NCBI GenBank assembly: GCA_036023115.1
Contig: JAYKKT010000091.1
Location: forward strand, 33,293,001-33,357,000
DNA length: 64,000 nucleotides
Source of the DNA: Brasenia schreberi
Taxonomy: Eukaryota; Streptophyta; Magnoliopsida; Nymphaeales; Cabombaceae
Direction: 5' to 3'
The position numbers were made by a program, and so were the translations under genes. Below, one piece after another: positions 1-13,013 of the stretch. Within the stretch, counting starts at the first letter, position 1. Every line of letters starts with the position of its first letter. The notes below the pieces were generated by a model. That model was given only the letters and a program-made list of their open reading frames with translations, ran no database searches and was not told the DNA's origin.

Positions 1-1235
1 TCAAAATTTCAGGAGGGCGGCGGCTCTCCACCCCTCCATGTAGATCCGCCATTGGTGATACCATATTAAGGTGGTGAAACTACACATTTGAGTCAAGCAC
101 AATGTACTATATTGGATATAACTTTGTAATTGTGTAGTGGACTGTATCAAGCACAACATACAAGAATACACTCTTAGAAGTAGAGCATTCCTTTTCATAA
201 TTGTGTTACGGACTTCCTCTTTTTGTACTAAAGAAGTTTAAAGGAGTTGGGGCCGGGTTCGTGGAGCAGGGACTTACTATCCTCGTTGCTGCCTCAACCT
301 TCGTTGGGGATTTTCTTGCTTCTCTTGTTCTCGACCTCAATACCCTTTTTCAACCCCACCCGAAATCCTTCCCATTCGGGACAGGTCCATGCATGGAGGA
401 AGCAGGAGATCCCCTCCCTATTAACATCCCTAAGTGCATGCATGTGTACACCTGGTAAGCTTTGGCCTATCATTATAACTAAACAAACATAGTTCGTAAA
501 TATATGAACACAACCTAACTTATATAGGAAATGAGCCAAACTCGAACTAATTCGTGTCCAAACCCAGATCTATTACCAACCAATACGACACATGAAATAG
601 TGGATTTCCAGTAAAACAACTTATCGTGTCGTTTTATCTTGACCTGGTGAAACAGGACCCATGTGATTCTTTGCACACTCTTGTTGCTTTACTTATAGCA
701 TGTAATTAAATGGTGGACACGAACTCAATCTATGTATGTGCAGCTGAATCTTGGGCATTGTTTACAGACAGAGGGAATGTTTGGAGAATGTAAACTTAGT
801 CCGCAATAAATGAGGGAAACGTTTCAACAAAAAGAAGTCAATGCTTACTATTAAGATCTTACTAAGTTCGGACCAGGCACTTTGGTGCGGACTCTTGCCA
901 GCCGTCCGTTTCGTTTGCAGGATAAAGCAACAATAAATGCTCTATCATATGGCATATTTTGTTTGGCATTAGCCAATTAAGATTAGAAAACTTCAGATTC
1001 GGACCTTTATCTTGCTCTAAATTACAAGTCAACTGCCAACTTTTCGCAATTTTAAATCCAAGCATAAGGTTTGGTCGTGAGTGTGAGCTTTGAGACAATG
1101 CTTTCAACTTATTAACTCTGTAATTTGATTCATCACAGTTCAAATAGTTGGGAACAAATTTAACTTTTTATTTTATGGACGATCTAGTCATGATTTGTCT
1201 CTTATCCTGAGCTGGTCATGCATGCATGTAACTTC
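1..1235. other. Non-coding flank with a degenerate repeat
   Basis: I see no gene here. The part at about 240-435 is GC-richer and resembles the block at about 55360-55530: both carry the words CGTTGGGGAT and, at the end, AACATCCCTAAG, with loose similarity between. This looks like two diverged copies of one dispersed, probably non-autonomous element. Short open frames across it are chance frames. Confidence 0.4.

Positions 1236-1281
<46 letters not shown>
1236..1281. repeat. (AT)n microsatellite
   Basis: An uninterrupted AT dinucleotide run. It directly abuts the small inverted-repeat element that follows. Confidence 0.95.
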
Positions 1282-1283
<2 letters not shown>

Positions 1284-1516
1284 CTAGATTTAGAAAACCT
1301 TAAAAATAGAGAACCATAAAAAACCTATCACCTTTATCATTTGATTGATATGATAAATGGTAGAGATTTAAATTAAAAAATAAATATTTTTTGTATATTG
1401 TATTTAATCATTGAATGCTTTCTGTTTATCATCTCAACCATTCATCTCAAAGATGGAATGGTTGTGATGGATTCCTTGTGGTTCTTTATCTTTTGGGTTC
1501 CCTAAATATAGACCCA
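1281..1516. mobile_element. MITE-like element with ~33-bp inverted ends
   Basis: The left end (TCTAGATTTAGAAAACC...GAGAACC) is an imperfect reverse complement of the right end (GGTTCTTTATCTTTTGGG...ATATAGA), about 33 bp each. The AT-rich middle has no coding capacity. Both sides are AT-repeat-like (1236-1281 and ATATATAT after 1516), as expected for insertion into TA-rich DNA. The superfamily is not determined. Confidence 0.6.
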
Positions 1517-1755
1517 TATATATAATTTGAGTTGGTTAAATTGTCGTAATTTACATTTGCACATTGTATTATGCAAGTTAATTGCTTGCTGGTGATTATA
1601 GCGGTTAACCACCATACTAAAACCACCACACACTGCTTTTGGGTGACATGAGTCCTTTCATACTTTTCTAAAGTCCCTTACAAATTTTGAAATTTCGCCC
1701 ATAACACCTAAAAGCAATGGGTGGGCAAGTGAAAATGTTGACAAGATCCCGTTTT

Positions 1756-1804
<49 letters not shown>
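1756..1804. repeat. (AT)n microsatellite
   Basis: An uninterrupted AT dinucleotide run of nearly 50 bp. Confidence 0.95.
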
Positions 1805-1806
<2 letters not shown>

Positions 1807-2376
1807 TGGTGATCTAATAAAAAGTGCATGCTGGCCTAACTAGGACGATTGTTGCATATCTAGTGAGAGAAGTAAAACCTATTATTTCCACAAAGGAACT
1901 TTCAAAAGTAAAACTTTTCCTTGAATCGAGCACAATGTAATTCACGAAGAAATTTGTATTTATTTAATAAAATAGGAATTATATGGTCTTCAGAGAGTAT
2001 ATATACTTCTGAAATCTAGTCATTTGATCACTCTTGATGAATGATCATAAATGGAACCGATAAAGATACAATTTCTGATTACCAATCAAGTGTGATGAGA
2101 TGATTATCTTTCACAAGTATATACTCTCGAAAGGTTCTACCATTCTTATTAATAAAATGAGCAATGGTTCAATTCCTTTTAACCCTATGGTGGGATAAAC
2201 TTTATCCACATGTTCGGTTCCAATTAATACAAAGTTGGTTCGTTTGGTCCGCTCTTGTTTGTCGGCCCGAACCAGTTGGTAAACTTGTACTAGAGGGCAT
2301 TTCACTACTTAAAAGCATTTTGTTGAGGGAAAGATAATGTAGGGTGATTTAGATGTGTTTCTACTACATGCTATAT

Positions 2377-2620
2377 GTGGGGTCAGTTATAACCAAACCA
2401 AAATTTTGATTTTGATTTAGTTTTATTGTAATTTGATTTGGTTTCGGTTTACAATTCCATAGATTTTACTGATTCGGTTTCTAAAGTTTCAAAACCGAAT
2501 TCAGTTACCGCTGCAATTTGATTGTTTTTTGTTTTTTAAGTTTAAAGAAGGTTTGGTTATTAGTTAATTCGGTTTGGTTTGATTATTGAATCGAACCGAT
2601 CAATAAACACGCATAGCTTC
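2377..2620. mobile_element. GGTTTGGTT-rich non-autonomous repeat
   Basis: This stretch repeats words such as AACCAAACC, GGTTTCGGTTT and AATTCGGTTTGG in both orientations. That is typical of AT-rich non-autonomous DNA transposons of plants. The left end (TTATAACCAAACCAAAA) and right end (TTGAATCGAACCGATCAA) are only loosely inverted. No open frame of interest is present. Confidence 0.4.
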
Positions 2621-2824
2621 ATGCATCTATATGAATAATTTCCAAAGAAGAGCAGGTTTTGCCAAATTTCGGAGGAAACGTATCCCTAAATGAAAAACTG
2701 TCCACTGTGTGACCTTTTCAATTACCTGCAAATTGAATCATTCGCTTGACTGAAGTTGAGTCACCCAAACAGGCCATGACGCAAGTATTTGTCAACACGT
2801 TTTCCAACTTTGTGACATCAGCTA

Positions 2825-3176
2825 TGTAAAGCTAGATTTTGCCATTCTCACAGTAAATTCATGGAAAACATGCCACGTTCCATGATTTCAAGAATATGGT
2901 ACCTAAAAGATAAAAAAAATGTATACATTAAAACATAAGATTAAAGGCATGTAACGGAAAGACCATAAAAGGAAAGACATGAAAGACGAAACCGGTTTCT
3001 ATTGAAAATTTTTACTATAAATAGGTAGCAAAACACAAAAAAGGAGAAACAAGTTTTTCTCTTTTAATCCATCTTAGGGTAAGAGTGTTCCCTTTCTTCT
3101 CCCTTTGTTTTTGCTGAGTGAGTCTTCCTTCGATATTTTTACTCTCAATTGTGCGATTGGGGACTCTGGTGAGGAT
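2825..3176 (+). repeat. 5' LTR of copia-1
   Basis: It aligns by eye with 12143-12391. Shared landmarks are TTCATGGAAAACAT-like text, GGTACCTAAAAGATAAAAAA, GACATGAAAGACGAA, ACTATAAATAGG (TATA box near 3014) and GGAGAAACAAGTT. The 3' limit near 3176 (...CCTACA) is a guess, because the right copy stops matching shortly after ACAAGTT. Confidence 0.65.
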
Positions 3177-3844
3177 CCTACATGAGGTAAAAAAAACTCT
3201 TCAGTAGTAGCAGGGCGAGGATTGACCGAAATATACAAAACAAGTATGTCGTTAGTGTTTGGAAAACAAAAGAAGAGACAAAGTACACCAAAAGTAATAG
3301 AGGATAGGGTTCACCGAACTGTTCTCTATTCAAAGCTAACAAAGAAGGGATTTTAAACAAAAAAAGAGAGAGAAAAGAAGAAATGATCCATGTAATTGCT
3401 GAAAAACAGTCGAAAGTTACCGCATAGGTAGCCGAAGTCTATCAGAAGAAAGGAGTAGTTAGACAGATAGTTGAAAATGATCGGGTTTCATGTGGCTCAG
3501 CATAAGTGGCATGAGACTGTCGGGAAACTAAAAAAAGTAACGAGAAAGGGGGACTGACAAAGAAACCGAAAAGACGATCAGAGAAGGCGACCGAAGAACA
3601 TGTGTTGTCCCTTTGACCGACACTCTCTCTCTCTCCTTGATCTCTTTGTCTCCCTCTCTCGTGGTTTTCTTCAATAACCGAAAACAATGGTTTTTGTTAA
3701 AACATCAAAACAAAACTGTGATTTTCTCGAAACCACCTATGGCATCAAACTAAAAAGTCCGTTCTACCCTCGGTTATTCGATAAAATAACGAACTGCCAT
3801 AGGATAAAATCACAAAAAAATTAAGATATTTTAAAGTCAAAAGA

Positions 3845-6800
3845 CAACTCCACCCATGTAAAGGATCACCCTTGTATGACCGATCCCAATCTTGGATAAA
3901 GGAGGGTTGCGTTAGGATTCTAACAGCCAGCGTAAAACTTTGTTAGATTTTTATACTATAGTTTATACAAATTATGAGCATTGCGTTGGAGCGTCTCTTC
4001 TTAGCGATGCAGTTTAGAGCTCAAATGTAATGAAAAGTAAGCAAGAGCCTCTACATTTTCGTTTGGATGTAGTGAATAAATTGAAGAGAGAGTTCCTACA
4101 TTATGAATGAGTGAGGGTAAAGAAGTTAGTCCCACTACATTGTCGCTTGAGTGTAGTGAACAAATTGCAGAGAGGGTCTTGACAGATGTGGGGGTAAGAA
4201 AGCTAGTCATAAATAATAAAATTCGTATTAGTTCTTGGAATATCATAACATTATTCGATAAGATAATTGAGGTAGTATATATTATGTTTCAGATAAAGAT
4301 TCATAACCTATATTTACAAGAGACAAAGTGGGTTGGAGAAAAAGCAAAGGAGATTGAGGATACACGTTTTAAATTATGACACGAAAGGAAAAGGCTCAAA
4401 ATGGAGTTGATGTTATCATAAATAAAGATTTAAAGGATAGTTTAATAGATATACAATGATATGGTGACTGAATCATGATGTTGAAATTAGTGCTAGGAGT
4501 AGAGGTTTTGAATATAGTTTGTGCTTATGTACCCCAAGTAGGACTAGAAGATAGTATAACGACGACTTTTTGGGAGGAGTTAGATTTGGTGATTCAAATA
4601 ATTCCACAAAGAGAGATGGTTTGTTTAGGAGGAGACTTAAATGAACATGTAGGATATCAAGGTATCCATGAAAACTTTGGTTTTGGGGATATAAATGAGG
4701 AAGGTAGGGAGATTTTAAATTTTGCTATGGCATTTGATCTCTTTATAGTCAATACAATCTTTAAAAAATGAGATGAACATTTAATTACTTATAAGAGTGG
4801 CTTATCTCAAACACAAATTGATTACTTTATTTGTAAAAAAAAGATAGAGTGTGTTGTAAAGATTGCAAGGTAATTCCAGGAGAAATCTTAACCACCCAAC
4901 ATCGACTTTTAGTTATGGATTTAAAAATAAAAAAATAGACAAAGAAGAAAAGAGTGCATTGAGCTATTTGGACTAAATGGTGGAACCTCAAAAGTGGAAC
5001 CTCAAAAGTAAGAAAGAAGATATATTTAAATAGAAAGTCCTTCAAGGAGATGTTTAGAATTATGTTGGTACATCTTGTGATATGTGGAACAATATGGCTA
5101 TACATATTAGGAAAGTGGTGAAAGATGTATTAGGTGTATCTAAGAGAGGTGTACCTGCACAAAAAGAAGCTTGGTGGTGGAGTTAGTATTATCATAAATA
5201 AAGATTTAAAGGATAGTGTAGTAGACATACAACGATAAAAACAATATGGTGACTGAATCATGTCATTGAAATTAATATTAGGAGCAGAGGTTTTGAATAT
5301 AGTTTGTGCTTACGCACCCCAAATAGGACTAGAAGATAGTATAAAGACGGTTTTTTTGGAAGAGTTAGATAAAGTGATTCAAAGGATTTCACAAAGGGAG
5401 ATGATTTGTTTAGAAGGAGACTTAAATGGACATGTCGGTAAAGAGGCATTAGGATATCAAAGTATTCATAGAAACTTTGGTTTTGGGGATATAAATGAGG
5501 AAGGTAGGGATATTTTAAATTTTGCTATGGCATTTGATTTCTTTATAGTCAATACAATCTTCAAAAATTGAGATGAACATTTAATTACTTATAAAAATGG
5601 CTTATCATAAACACAAATTGATTATTTTGTTTGTGGGAAAAAGATAGATTGCGTTGTAAAAATTGTAAGGTAATTTTAGGAGAAAGCTTAACAACCCAAC
5701 ATCGACTTTTAGTTATGAATTTACAGTTAAAAAAGTGGTCAAAGAAGAAAAAAGTGCATCAATCTATTGAGACTAAATGGTGGAACCTTAAAAGCGATAA
5801 AGAAAGTATATTTAAATAGAAAGTCATTCAAGGAGGTGCCTGAAATTATGTTACTACATCTTGTGATATGTGGAATAATATGTCTATACATATTAGGAAA
5901 GTAGTTAAAGATGTATTAGGTGAATTTAAGAAACGTATTTTGACACAAAAAGAAGCGTGATGGTGGAGTGAAGTGGTATAAGATAAAATCAAGGTAAAGA
6001 GGGCATGTTATAAATTACATTATATTAAGAATACTACTGAAGCTTTAAATGCTTATAAGGAAGGAAAAAAAGAAGCGAAAAAGGTCGTCAGTGAAGCAAA
6101 ACCTAAAATTTGAGAGGATTTATATAAAAAACTCAACTCAAAAGAGAAAGAGATATTTTTAGGATACCTAGGGTTAGAGATAAGAAAACTAAGAATCTTA
6201 ATTTTCCTAGACGCATCAAAGACGATGATGAGAATATTCTAGTGGAGAAATGAAAAGATGTCTGAAGAATGGAAAGCGAGTACACTTATACTCATATATA
6301 AGAATAATGGAGACATTTAAAATTGTATGAATTATAGGTATTAAGTTAATGAGCTATACTATGAAATTATGGGAAAGAATTATCGAACATAAGTTAAGAG
6401 AAATATAAAGTATAACAAAGAACCAGTTTGAATTTATGCCAGAAAGATCTAGTATTGAACCAATTCACTTTTTAAGACGTCTTATGAAACATTTTAGAGC
6501 AAAAAAGAAAGACGTTCACATGATATTTATTGATCTAGAAAAAACTAATAATAGGGTACCAAGGGATGTTATTTGGAGAATCTTGTAAAAAGAGGTATCC
6601 ATTGACATACATAAACCTTATAAGAGACATGTACGATTGTGCAAAAACATGTGTGAGGACTCATGAAGGAATAGCATACTTCTTTTAAGTTAATATTGGG
6701 TTACATCAAGGTTCAACTTTAAGTTCATACTTATTTATAATGGTGATTAATGAGTTAATAAAATATATTTAAGATGAAGTACCTTGGTGTATATTATTTG

Positions 6801-7567
6801 TAGATGACATTTTGTTAGTGGAGGAGTACAAGGAAGAAGTTAATAGAAAATTATAACTATGGAGAGCAACATTAGAAATTAAAGGCTTTTGACTTAGTAG
6901 AACAAAGACACAATATATGTAATGTAAGTTTGATCATTTAGTTACTTTAGAGGGCATAAAAATTAAAAATGGTACATATTGCATCTCCTAAAAGGAAAGT
7001 TTTAAATACTTAGGATCAATTTTTCAGAGTGATGGTAGAATTGATGGAGATGTTATGCATAAAATTAATGTAGGTTGATTAAAATGGAGAGGAGCGCAAG
7101 GTATTCTTTGTGACAAGAGAATACCATTAAAGTTAAAAGATAAATATTATAGACCAACAATTAGACCTGCCATATTTTATGGTTTTGATTGTTGGACAGT
7201 TAAATTTCACCATGTACAAAAGATGTCCATGACAGAAATGAAGATGTTGAGATGGATGGTCATATAAGAAAAGATTGTATACATAATAAGGCTATTAGAA
7301 ACAAATTAAGAGTGACACCAATAGAGGATAAAAGGAGAGAATATCGTTGATAAAAAGAATCGCCTCTAAGAATATATGAAAAACTAGATTATGAAAGTAT
7401 TAAAAGAGGTACAAGACAACCACAAAAGTGTTGGAAAGAAACAATAGAGAATGATCTAGCTTATATTGAGTTAATTGCTAACATGACCCATGATAAGGCT
7501 CTATGGAAACAAAGAATCCATGTAGCCGACCCCGTCTAGTATGAGAAAATGCTTAGTTGTTGTTGTA
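3845..7567 (+). mobile_element. RTE-type LINE, full length but dead, with target-site duplication
   Basis: A 16-bp direct repeat flanks it (TTTTAAAGTCAAAAGA at 3829-3844, TTTTAAAATCAAAAGA at 7568-7583, one mismatch). It starts CAACTCCACCCATG and ends in a (TTG)n-like tail after GGCTTAGTTG-type text. An apurinic-type endonuclease is visible in pieces: SSWN, LYLQETKW, GGDLNEHVG, QTQIDYF and the TTQHRLLVMD histidine. The reverse transcriptase FVDD box is at 6797-6808. The C-terminal conserved tail lies at about 7240-7540. There are many stops and frameshifts, and 776 bp of the endonuclease region is present twice. It sits inside copia-1 and is therefore younger than it. Confidence 0.9.
4409..5960 (+). 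repeat. 776-bp tandem duplication inside the LINE
   Basis: Copy 1 is about 4409-5184 and copy 2 about 5185-5960. Both carry the endonuclease core (EVLNIVCAY..., GGDLN or EGDLN, FGFGDINEEGR) and end in CAAAAAGAAGC followed by GGTGGAG. At the internal junction the end of copy 1 (TGGTGGAGT) is joined back to the start of the unit (AATGGAGT), with GGAGT shared. Confidence 0.8.
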
Positions 7568-8238
7568 TTTTAAAATCAAAAGATGGTTTTGTCCTTAAAC
7601 GGACAAAAGGACATTTTGGCCTCTAACAGTTTGTGAGATTTGACAAATACTAACCTGTTAAATTATGAGTTGTCCTTGAACGTGCATATATTAAAGGGTT
7701 GCCATTGAGTCAAAAGACAATTTTGCCCCTATCTTTAGGCAAAAGTATATATTCGGTAGAATTATTATTTTGTCTCCAATTAGTTTAAAAAAACTCTAAA
7801 AAACTAAGTGTAATTTTATAATTTTATCTTTATTCTTTTTGGATAATTATAAATAAGATAGACAAACAAAATTACCAGTTTACCTCTCAAACTTTAGAGA
7901 AATTATAGTAATAGGAAGTAAGAGAAAACTATAGATTTGTCCCTAGATTGATTTTAAAATAACAGAATTAAATTAAGAATATTTCAAAATAGTACCTAAG
8001 CATTGTTTAAAATTGCTTTTTAGTACCTAAAGGTATTTCCAGTTTAGTACTTGGATATTTTATAAATTACTTTTTGATGATTGGCTATTAGTTATCTTAT
8101 TTATTATATGTTACATGTTGAATGTTTCACTTTTAGATTATTTTATTATTATTTTTTCCAAATAATTGAAAATGAATTCAAGAACATGTATATCTAAATT
8201 GAAAAAACTGAAAAATTAAATGGTCTAAATTTTTAAAT

Positions 8239-8950
8239 GTGAAAAAGACGTATCACATTGGTGCTTACACTACAAGATGTAAGCTATGTATTAAGAGAAA
8301 TAATTCTATCTCCACTCCTAATACAACAGAAGAGAAAAAAGAAATGTATAAAACATTCCTTAGAGATGACACAATAGTAAGAGCTATAATGCTGACATAT
8401 ATGAAGGATGACCTAAATAGCCAAGTTACATGTCTAATTATTACTACAAAAATATAATAGTTATAAAATAAAAGAAAGAGATAATGTAGTAGAACATGTG
8501 AGCTATATGCTCATAATGACAAGAGACTTAATTGTAGCAAAATCGGTCATCCCCGAAGCAATGCAAATATCTACTATCCTAAACAGTCTTTCTCCTTCAT
8601 GGAATATAGTTGCTACTAATGTTAGATTACAGGCTAAAATAAACCATTATAAGTTACCCCTTAAACTAGCAACTGAACAAAAACACATGAATAAAAATAA
8701 AAAAGATAAATGGCTAGCAGCTTAAGATGATATAGGGTCAAGCTCCAAACCAAACCAGAGAAAGAATAAACCACATAAGAAGTTTGACAAGAATAACAAG
8801 AAAGGTAGTCAATCTTTCAAGAAATCATAAAAAACCATTTCGAGTCAAGTTCTTCAACTGTAGAAAAATAGGGTACTAAAAGAGGAATTACCGCAACAAG
8901 AAGACTAACAATGAAAACACCTATCAACACGAGTAATCAGAGAAGCATGA
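8239..8950 (+). pseudogene. copia-1 gag remnant
   Basis: Fragments are collinear with the better preserved gag at 50351-50990. They include YKTFLRDDTIVRAIMLTYM, then YMLIMTRDLIVAKSVIPEAM, then QISTILNSLSPSWN, then KLPLKLATEQKHM. A degenerate CCHC zinc knuckle (KFFNCRK-like) follows near 8840-8900. Several in-frame stops and frameshifts separate the pieces. Confidence 0.8.
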
Positions 8951-8989
8951 CATAATATGTGTGGTTTGTTAATGCCTCTACATAGACTG

Positions 8990-11960
8990 CCCAATAACTA
9001 GTTGGTGGATTGATTTAGTTGCAACATGACATATATCAAAGATCAAGGAAGGGGATATGAACTTAAAGAAATATAAACTAGAGAAACATCAAGTATATAT
9101 GGGAAATAACACTTTCTCAGATGTCTTTGAGGTTGGGTCCTTTAAAATACATGTACAAGGCATACCAATTGTATTAACTAATGTATTAATTATGCTATCT
9201 ATAAGACACAATTTGGTTTCAGTCTCTGTCTTAGCTAAGAAAGGTTTTTAAGTCAGGTTTGTTCCTAGCAAGGTAATTATAGAGAAACATGGTTGGATAG
9301 TTTTCTCTTGACTATTTAATGTTGAACATGAATTGTTCAAACTAAACATCAATGAAAATGAAAGGTTTTCTACTTATATTGGTTGTGCTTTAAATGTTGA
9401 TGTGAATATATGACATAAACGCTAAGGATATAAGTCTGAAAAAGTTGAGAAAATTATTCAACTTTGACTTATTGTTTGGATTTTAGGAAAAGACCTTTTA
9501 GTAAGTGTGAAGCCTATATATAAGAAAAAATGATAAGAAAAATATTTTCTAAAGACATAACTAGAGCATTAACCTTATTAGAGATCATTCATACTGATTT
9601 ATGTGGACCATTTAGAGTGAGATTAGATTAAGGTAAGGTTTATTTTATAATATTTATCGATGATTACTCAATATATATCTTAGCACATAATTCTGAAGCA
9701 TTTGAAGTATTCAAAAAATATAAGCAAGAAATTGAGAACTAACTAGGGCATACAATCAAAGTCCTAAGATCTCATCGAGGTGGATAATATAACTCTATAA
9801 AATTTTTAGAATTCTATAAAGACTTCGGTATTTCAAAATAAAATATATTGCCTAGGACACCTTAATAAAATGGTATAACAGAGAGATATAATAGGATCTT
9901 ACTAAATATGACAAGGTTTATGTTAATAAATGCTTCTCTACCAAGGGTATTTTGGAGAGAAGCAGTATGTACAAACATATATATACTAAATAGAGTATCG
10001 TGTAAGATTATATTTTGTATACCATATGACATATGATTTGAAAGAAGACCAAACCTAGGTCATCTTAAGTAGTGATTATCTATGGCACATGTAAAGATCC
10101 TTGATCAATCTAGGGATAAGCTAGACCAAAAGTCCTTGAGATGTGTAATCATTGGATATCCTAATGGTTCTAAAGGATATGAGTTTTATTATAAGGACCA
10201 TAGATTAATAGAAAGCATGAATGTTGAATTCTTAGAGGAGACTAAAAATGATATCCTTGAGAATGATAATGAATGTGTTGATAATCTAGATTTATCATCA
10301 TTTGAATCCATAGATAATGATGATCTTCTATAAACCAAAAATTTAAGTGGACATAAAAGACCTAGGGTTATACCATCTTACTTAAAAGATTACCACACTT
10401 ACCTTATAGAGGAAATATTTAATTCCGTGAATTTAGATGAGTTGACCGATAACTTAACGTATCAGTAGACTATTGACTTATTTGACTTGTTAGACCAAGA
10501 AAAAGACATGAATGAGAAAATTGAATCTATTGAGAAAAACCAAGTCCGAGAATTATCTGATTTACCAAAAGACAGTAAAACCATAGGCTATAAATAAATT
10601 CTATAAAAGAAATATAAAGTTGATGAATTTATTGACAAGTTTAAGGTGAGGTTGGTTACAAAGAAATTTTCTCAAAGGAGATGATAAATTATATTGAGAC
10701 TTATTATCCTATTGCGAAATTTGCAAACATAAGGATAATTTTGACAATTTCAACATATTATGATTTAGATTTACACTTATTTGTAAAAACTGCTTTTCTA
10801 AATAGAGATTTAGATGAAATCATACATATGCAACATAAAAAAGGATACAATGTTAAAGGCCAAGAGAATAAAGTATATAGGTTGAAAAATCTCTATATGC
10901 CCTTAAACAATCACCTCGTCAATGATATTTAACTTTTCAAAATAGTATAAATAGAAATTGGATTTGTGGCTAATGAACTTGACCATTATGTGTATGTTTG
11001 GAACAGTGGGAGCTACTTTGTCATTCTATCATTATACATAGATGACATATTGTTCACCGGTAATAACAATGAGATGATTGTCAAAACCAAGTCATGGATA
11101 AACTTAAGGTTCAAAATGAAGGATACGTGGGAATAAAGATTTCTCAAGATAGATAATCTAAACTCTTATGCCTAAGTCAGGAGATATATATAGAATATAT
11201 CCTAAAGAAGTTTAAAATTGGTGAATGCAAGCTTGAAACTACACCCATTGTGAAAAGGCTCAAATTGAGTAAGGCTGATTGTCCCAGTCAGGAGATAACA
11301 AGCTTAACCTTATACATAAGTTGTTGGTAGCTTCATGTATGCTATGTTGTGTACACGACCTCATATCAACTTTGTTGTTGGTCTTGTAAGTAGATATCAA
11401 AGTAATCTTTATTGAGAGCATTAGATAGTTGTGAAAAGGATTTTAAGAAAAATTAAAAGTAACAAAAGACTTGAAACTGTGTTTTCAAGCAGATGGACTT
11501 AAAGTGGTATGATACTTAGATGTTGATTTTGCTGGGAGTAAATACAACATCAAATCAACCTTTCCACAAATATTTTTATTTGGAAGTGGATTTGTTTCTT
11601 AGGTTTGCAATAAACAAGGTTGTGTAACATTGTATACAAAAAAAATTGTTGCTTTCATTATAACTGCAACAAGTGTCGTTTAAATAAGCTACTTCATATG
11701 TGATTTGAAGTTGATATAGGCAACGAGCCAATTGTTATTTATTGTGAACAATTACTCTGATTAGGAGTGGAGTTGATAGCTCCCGAAGTAAGCATATAAT
11801 GGTTAAATACTACTATATTCATGATATGGTTAAAAGAAATGAGATATCGATATCATATATGCCAACTAATAATATGTTGGTAGACCCTTTGACCAAAGGC
11901 ATAACAAAAGATCTTTTCTCAAAGCATGTTACAAATATGGGTTTGAAATTTGCTTAAGGT
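8990..11960 (+). pseudogene. copia-1 pol remnant (PR-IN-RT-RNase H)
   Basis: In order: a decayed protease region (WWIDLVAT near 9000); integrase core text IHTDLCGPFR near 9590 and FIDDYS near 9655; reverse transcriptase YYPIAKFANIRIILTIS at about 10700 and the YIDDIL box near 11040; RNase H ending in MLVDPLTKGITKDLFSKHV at about 11870-11930. Many stops are present. The last segment is nearly identical in layout to 52165-52705. Confidence 0.85.
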
Positions 11961-12142
11961 GTATTAAATTATATGATGATGATTGTTGTGTAAAAAAAAC
12001 ATGTTAAATATGAAAAACCACATAACATATATCAATTGTAATTACACTTCTAATTATAGCTAGCACAACGGAAAAACCAATAAAAAGTGGGAGGTAAAAA
12101 CCAATGTGTCATAATGCTTGGCTCAAATAGATAAGTAGGAGA

Positions 12143-12391
12143 TGTAACATTGGATTTGGCTATTCTCCACAATAAATTTATGGAAAATGAGAAGACACGT
12201 CATCTTCTCAAATTCCATGAATAGTTACCTAAAAGATAAAAAAAATGTATAGGTTAAAAAATAAGATTAAATACTTGTATCGAAATGCTAAGAACAGGAC
12301 ACGAAAGACGAACGAACCTAGTTTGTAGTAAAAGATTTTCACTATAAATAGTATAGTGAATAGAGTGAAAAAACAGGAGAAACAAGTTCTT
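12143..12391 (+). repeat. 3' LTR of copia-1 (truncated)
   Basis: It follows the polypurine-like AAGTAGGAGA and matches the 5' LTR through ACTATAAATAG (near 12348) and GGAGAAACAAGTT. It then diverges, so its distal part appears deleted. Confidence 0.7.
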
Positions 12392-13010
12392 GTATGGTAA
12401 TATGCGTAACCGTGTTCTTTTAGATTGAATGATTTGACAGAAAAACTTGGATCAGAATCAGTATTAGTAACATGTTAGCAGATATGAACCATGCATCAGC
12501 TTTTCCGTTCTTAAAAACGAAGAACATAATCTTTAATATTCATATTTACACATTATTTTTTTTAACAACAGAGTACTAGAAAAGCTTGCATCACGGCGAA
12601 TCGGTCGGATTGTTTCCACGGTTTCCGAAAGGTCTTTTCCGACGATCTAGATTGATGGTTTTATCTTTCAGCGATCGATCCTCCGTAAATCAAAAGAAGA
12701 AAAGGGTCCGAAACGACAGGAGGCGGGCGTTTGTGATGCAGAAAAAATATATTGAAAGAGAGAACCCCACACATCGATGTGAGTAGCACACACTCTTTGA
12801 CTGTTCAGAGTGATGATGAAAAGACAGACTCGAGCTAGTTGGTGGGTTACAGGTTTTCATGCAATACAGCCAATCATCATAACGTTTGCGATTGTGAAAC
12901 CACTGCATGTGTTTAGAAACTCTTACCATGGCTTCTCAACTTCAAATGCATCCCGGGCGCCCAGCTTCAACTCATGGCAGATATGGTTCTGATCATCGTG
13001 AACTAACGAC
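12392..13010. other. Non-coding spacer
   Basis: No gene or repeat that I can support. An open frame near 12586-12786 has no family resemblance and unusual composition (KKKRVRNDRRR), so I treat it as chance. Confidence 0.4.
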
Positions 13011-13013
13011 CAT

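Larger units (their letters stand above)
2825..12391 (+). mobile_element. Decayed Ty1/copia retrotransposon (copia-1)
   Basis: Two related LTR sequences bracket degenerate gag and pol remnants. The left copy starts TGTAAAGCTAGATTTTGCC at 2825 and the right copy starts TGTAACATTGGATTTGGC at 12143. The right copy follows a purine tract (AAGTAGGAGA) that serves as polypurine tract. Pol order is protease, integrase, reverse transcriptase, RNase H, which is the copia order. Frames are broken throughout, so it cannot move by itself. An RTE-type LINE is inserted between the leader and gag. Its gag and RNase H ends resemble the copia complex at 48180-53350, so both belong to one broad family. Confidence 0.85.
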
